From: a bacterium
GTDB lineage: Bacteria; Desulfobacterota; Binatia; Binatales; Binataceae
Direction of reading: 5' to 3'
DNA: 64,000 nt
NCBI GenBank assembly: GCA_014896235.1
Contig: JADBKU010000015.1
Location: 1 to 64,000, forward strand
In this document: positions 62,102 through 64,000 of the stretch, piece by piece
How positions within the stretch are numbered: position 1 is the first letter of the stretch
Layout: every line of letters starts with the position of its first letter
Notes under the pieces: generated by a model
Databases searched by the model: none
What the model saw: the letters and a program-made list of their open reading frames with translations, nothing else
What the model was told of the DNA's origin: nothing
Made by a program: the position numbers and the translations under genes

Positions 62102-64000
62102 ATGTGGCGTTTTATTTCTTTTGTTCTCATATCGTTAGCTTTCACAGTTTGGATACTCCCTGTTGACGCGCACGCGGAACCGTCCGCGGCGCCATCACAA
62201 GTCTCCGCCGCGCCCGGCGCCGCTGCGTCGGCGCCTCAGGAAAAGTACGAATCACCGTCTGGCCACGCCAAAACCCAGCCAGCAGACGGCCACAAGATCG
62301 CGAAAAAGCGCGATCAAAAACTGCCGCGCATGATGATCGTCGTCACGGCGACGCGGATGAAAACGCCGCTCGGCGAAGTCGGCACGGCCACCTCGGTCGT
62401 GACTGATACGAAGATTCAAGCGCAGCAGATGCACGACGTGACCAACGCTTTGCGCGAGGTTCCCGGAGTTATCGTTACGCAGGACGGCGCGCCCGGCACG
62501 CTTGCCGAAGCCTCGATCCGCGGCGCGACGCCCGCGCAGACGCTGGTGATGATCGATGGCGTGCCGCTGAACGATTCGACCGACGGCTCGTTCGACCTGA
62601 GTAACCTGATGACGGACGATCTCGACCGAATCGAGGTTGTTCGTGGCGCGGGCGGCTCGCTTTACGGATCGCAGGCGATCGGCGGCGTGATCAACATGAT
62701 CACTAAGGAGGGTTCGGGCGCGCCGAAATTTTCCATGACTTCGGAGGGCGGCAACGTCGGAACGCAGCGCCAGGTCGCGACGGCCGACGGCGCAGACGGC
62801 AAACTAGCCTATTCCGGCGCGATTTCGTACTTCTCGACCAATGGTTTTCTTCAACGCAATGACGGTTCGGACAACCTCTCCGGCGCCGGCCGCCTCGATT
62901 ATCATCTGGATCCCGATACGACGATTCGCGCCTTCGCCCGCTATACGGCCGCCAACGTCGGCCTCGCGACCTATTCGATCTACGCCGGCATCCCGATCAA
63001 TCCGGTTGCCCATCAGCGCACCGAATTCATGCTTTACAAGGGCGAAATCGACCATCGGTTCGGCGAGAAGCTGACCACCAGCCTGAGCGGCTACTTCGTG
63101 CGCGACATGCTGCGAATCAACGCGCCGCCGTTCAGCGGCCTCGACATTTTCGAGGCCGACCATATCGCGCAGGAAACGCGCGGCGCGATCGCGCAGGCGA
63201 TCTACCACTGGAGCCGCGACTTCAGATCGTTGGCGGGTTTCGAACTGCGCGATCGCTGGGCTCATTCGCAAAGCGATTATTTTTTCTACAAGCCGCCTCC
63301 GACCACGCAGTCGCTAACCATGTTCAACGCGCATCGCGATGATTTTTCTGGATATATCGAGCAGGAGGCGCATTTTTTCAGAAATCATTTGATCGCGACC
63401 GGCGGCTTCCGTGTGGACGGCAACACCCAATTCGGAAACGAAGTCAGCCCGTCGTGGGCGGTGGCGATGCCGTTTCCGGACCAGGGCCTGACTTTCCGCG
63501 GCAGCTACAGCGAAGGATTTCGCGCGCCCGATTTCGATTCGCTCTATTTTCCGGGATACGGTAATCCCAATCTGGCGCCGGAAATTTCTTCGGAGTGGGA
63601 CGGCGGCGTCACCAAGGATCTTGGCGACGGCGTGGAAATCACCGCCAACTATTTTTCGCGCCGCGTGCACAACCTGATCGTCGCCGTACCCTGCGCCTAT
63701 AACGCGGCGACCTGTCCCGACGGCGCCCACGCGGGCAACGCCGGCCGCGTCGATACTCAGGGAATCGAGTTCATCCCGTCGGCTCATCCGGTCAAGGGGC
63801 TGAGTTTGTCGGGCAGTTTCACCTATCTCGACGAAACCCACGTCTCGAGCGCGGCGGACGTCCAACCGACGCGCGTGCCGAAGTATTCCGCTCAGGCCCT
63901 GGCCGAGTATACGCGTGCGAACCTTCTACGCTCCGAGGACAGCGGCACGATCACCGTTGCTTACACGTTCGTGGGCGATCGCAACGACATCACGCCGCAG
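62102..64000 (+). CDS. btuB: TonB-dependent receptor, BtuB-like, 3' truncated
   Basis: 633 residues are open to the window end. ATG at 62102 with GAGGGTGG upstream. Signal peptide (WRFISFVLISLAFTVWILP then DAHA), a variable linker, and MIVVTATRMKTPLGEVGTAT, the TonB-box region. The plug has LREVPGVIVTQDGAPGTLAE, SIRGATPAQTLVMIDGVPLND, DRIEVVRGAGGSLYGSQAIGG; barrel strands follow with FRGSYSEGFRAPDFDSLYF and the NPNLAPEISSEWDGG motif. The cobalamin riboswitch upstream makes corrinoid uptake likely. The C-terminal strands lie beyond the window. Confidence 0.92.
   Translation, partial: MWRFISFVLISLAFTVWILPVDAHAEPSAAPSQVSAAPGAAASAPQEKYESPSGHAKTQPADGHKIAKKRDQKLPRMMIVVTATRMKTPLGEVGTATSVVTDTKIQAQQMHDVTNALREVPGVIVTQDGAPGTLAEASIRGATPAQTLVMIDGVPLNDSTDGSFDLSNLMTDDLDRIEVVRGAGGSLYGSQAIGGVINMITKEGSGAPKFSMTSEGGNVGTQRQVATADGADGKLAYSGAISYFSTNGFLQRNDGSDNLSGAGRLDYHLDPDTTIRAFARYTAANVGLATYSIYAGIPINPVAHQRTEFMLYKGEIDHRFGEKLTTSLSGYFVRDMLRINAPPFSGLDIFEADHIAQETRGAIAQAIYHWSRDFRSLAGFELRDRWAHSQSDYFFYKPPPTTQSLTMFNAHRDDFSGYIEQEAHFFRNHLIATGGFRVDGNTQFGNEVSPSWAVAMPFPDQGLTFRGSYSEGFRAPDFDSLYFPGYGNPNLAPEISSEWDGGVTKDLGDGVEITANYFSRRVHNLIVAVPCAYNAATCPDGAHAGNAGRVDTQGIEFIPSAHPVKGLSLSGSFTYLDETHVSSAADVQPTRVPKYSAQALAEYTRANLLRSEDSGTITVAYTFVGDRNDITPQ

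Overview
The window is high-GC DNA from a Gram-negative bacterium. Evidence for an outer membrane is an AsmA-family protein, a long YidC with a periplasmic domain, CopB, an OmpA-family lipoprotein and a TonB-dependent receptor. The gene mix (F420-type luciferase-like oxidoreductase, amidohydrolase, biotin-dependent acyl-CoA carboxylase, selenoprotein) would suit an uncultured soil lineage such as Binatota or a deltaproteobacterial relative. That placement is a guess, because the window holds no rRNA or other phylogenetic marker good enough to decide it.

Layout. 1-11 kb: AsmA-like protein (5' truncated), MutS2, acyl-CoA carboxylase beta subunit, GNAT, amidohydrolase, LLM oxidoreductase, FumC and a ferredoxin. 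11-15 kb: the conserved rpmH-rnpA-yidD-yidC-jag operon on the minus strand, with a terminator after jag. 15-21 kb: carbonic anhydrase, a carboxymuconolactone decarboxylase-like protein, an unknown lipoprotein and copAB. 21.5-31.5 kb: a ribosomal-peptide locus that I read as an unusual lasso-peptide cluster. It holds a nucleotidyltransferase, an ABC exporter, two PhyH-type dioxygenases, an asparagine-synthetase-like cyclase, a PqqD-like leader-binding protein, a methyltransferase with a PqqD-like tail and an HPr-kinase-like kinase. A 53-codon precursor gene (31350-31511, minus) carries a textbook lasso leader motif. No leader peptidase (B2) is visible.

32-44.2 kb: a 13-gene, mostly overlapping corrin-ring operon on the minus strand, read from a sigma-70-like promoter through a cobalamin riboswitch and a candidate terminator. 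It looks like the early-cobalt (anaerobic) route: CbiX, CbiD, CbiG, CbiH/CobJ, CbiL/CobI, CbiF/CobM, a CbiE-CbiT fusion, CbiC/CobH, CbiA and a CobA-HemD fusion. No CobK/CbiJ reductase is recognisable; a flavin oxidoreductase in the operon is a candidate substitute. 45.5-48.6 kb: a decayed accessory segment next to tRNA-Ser(GCT), with a CGNR zinc-finger remnant, a 4-TM protein, an excisionase-like gene and an integrase broken by one frameshift and one stop.

48.9-55.6 kb: metallo-hydrolase, GH15 glycosidase, SDR, GST, a GrdB/PrdB-like protein with an in-frame TGA that is probably selenocysteine, a MAPEG protein and thiol peroxidase. 55.6-61.7 kb: lower-ligand, salvage and nucleotide-loop cobalamin genes (bluB, cbiZ, cbiB, a CobD/CobC-type decarboxylase, cobT, cobS, cobU). 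61.8-64 kb: a second cobalamin riboswitch ahead of a BtuB-like TonB receptor cut by the window end. The two riboswitches tie B12 synthesis and B12 uptake to the same signal.
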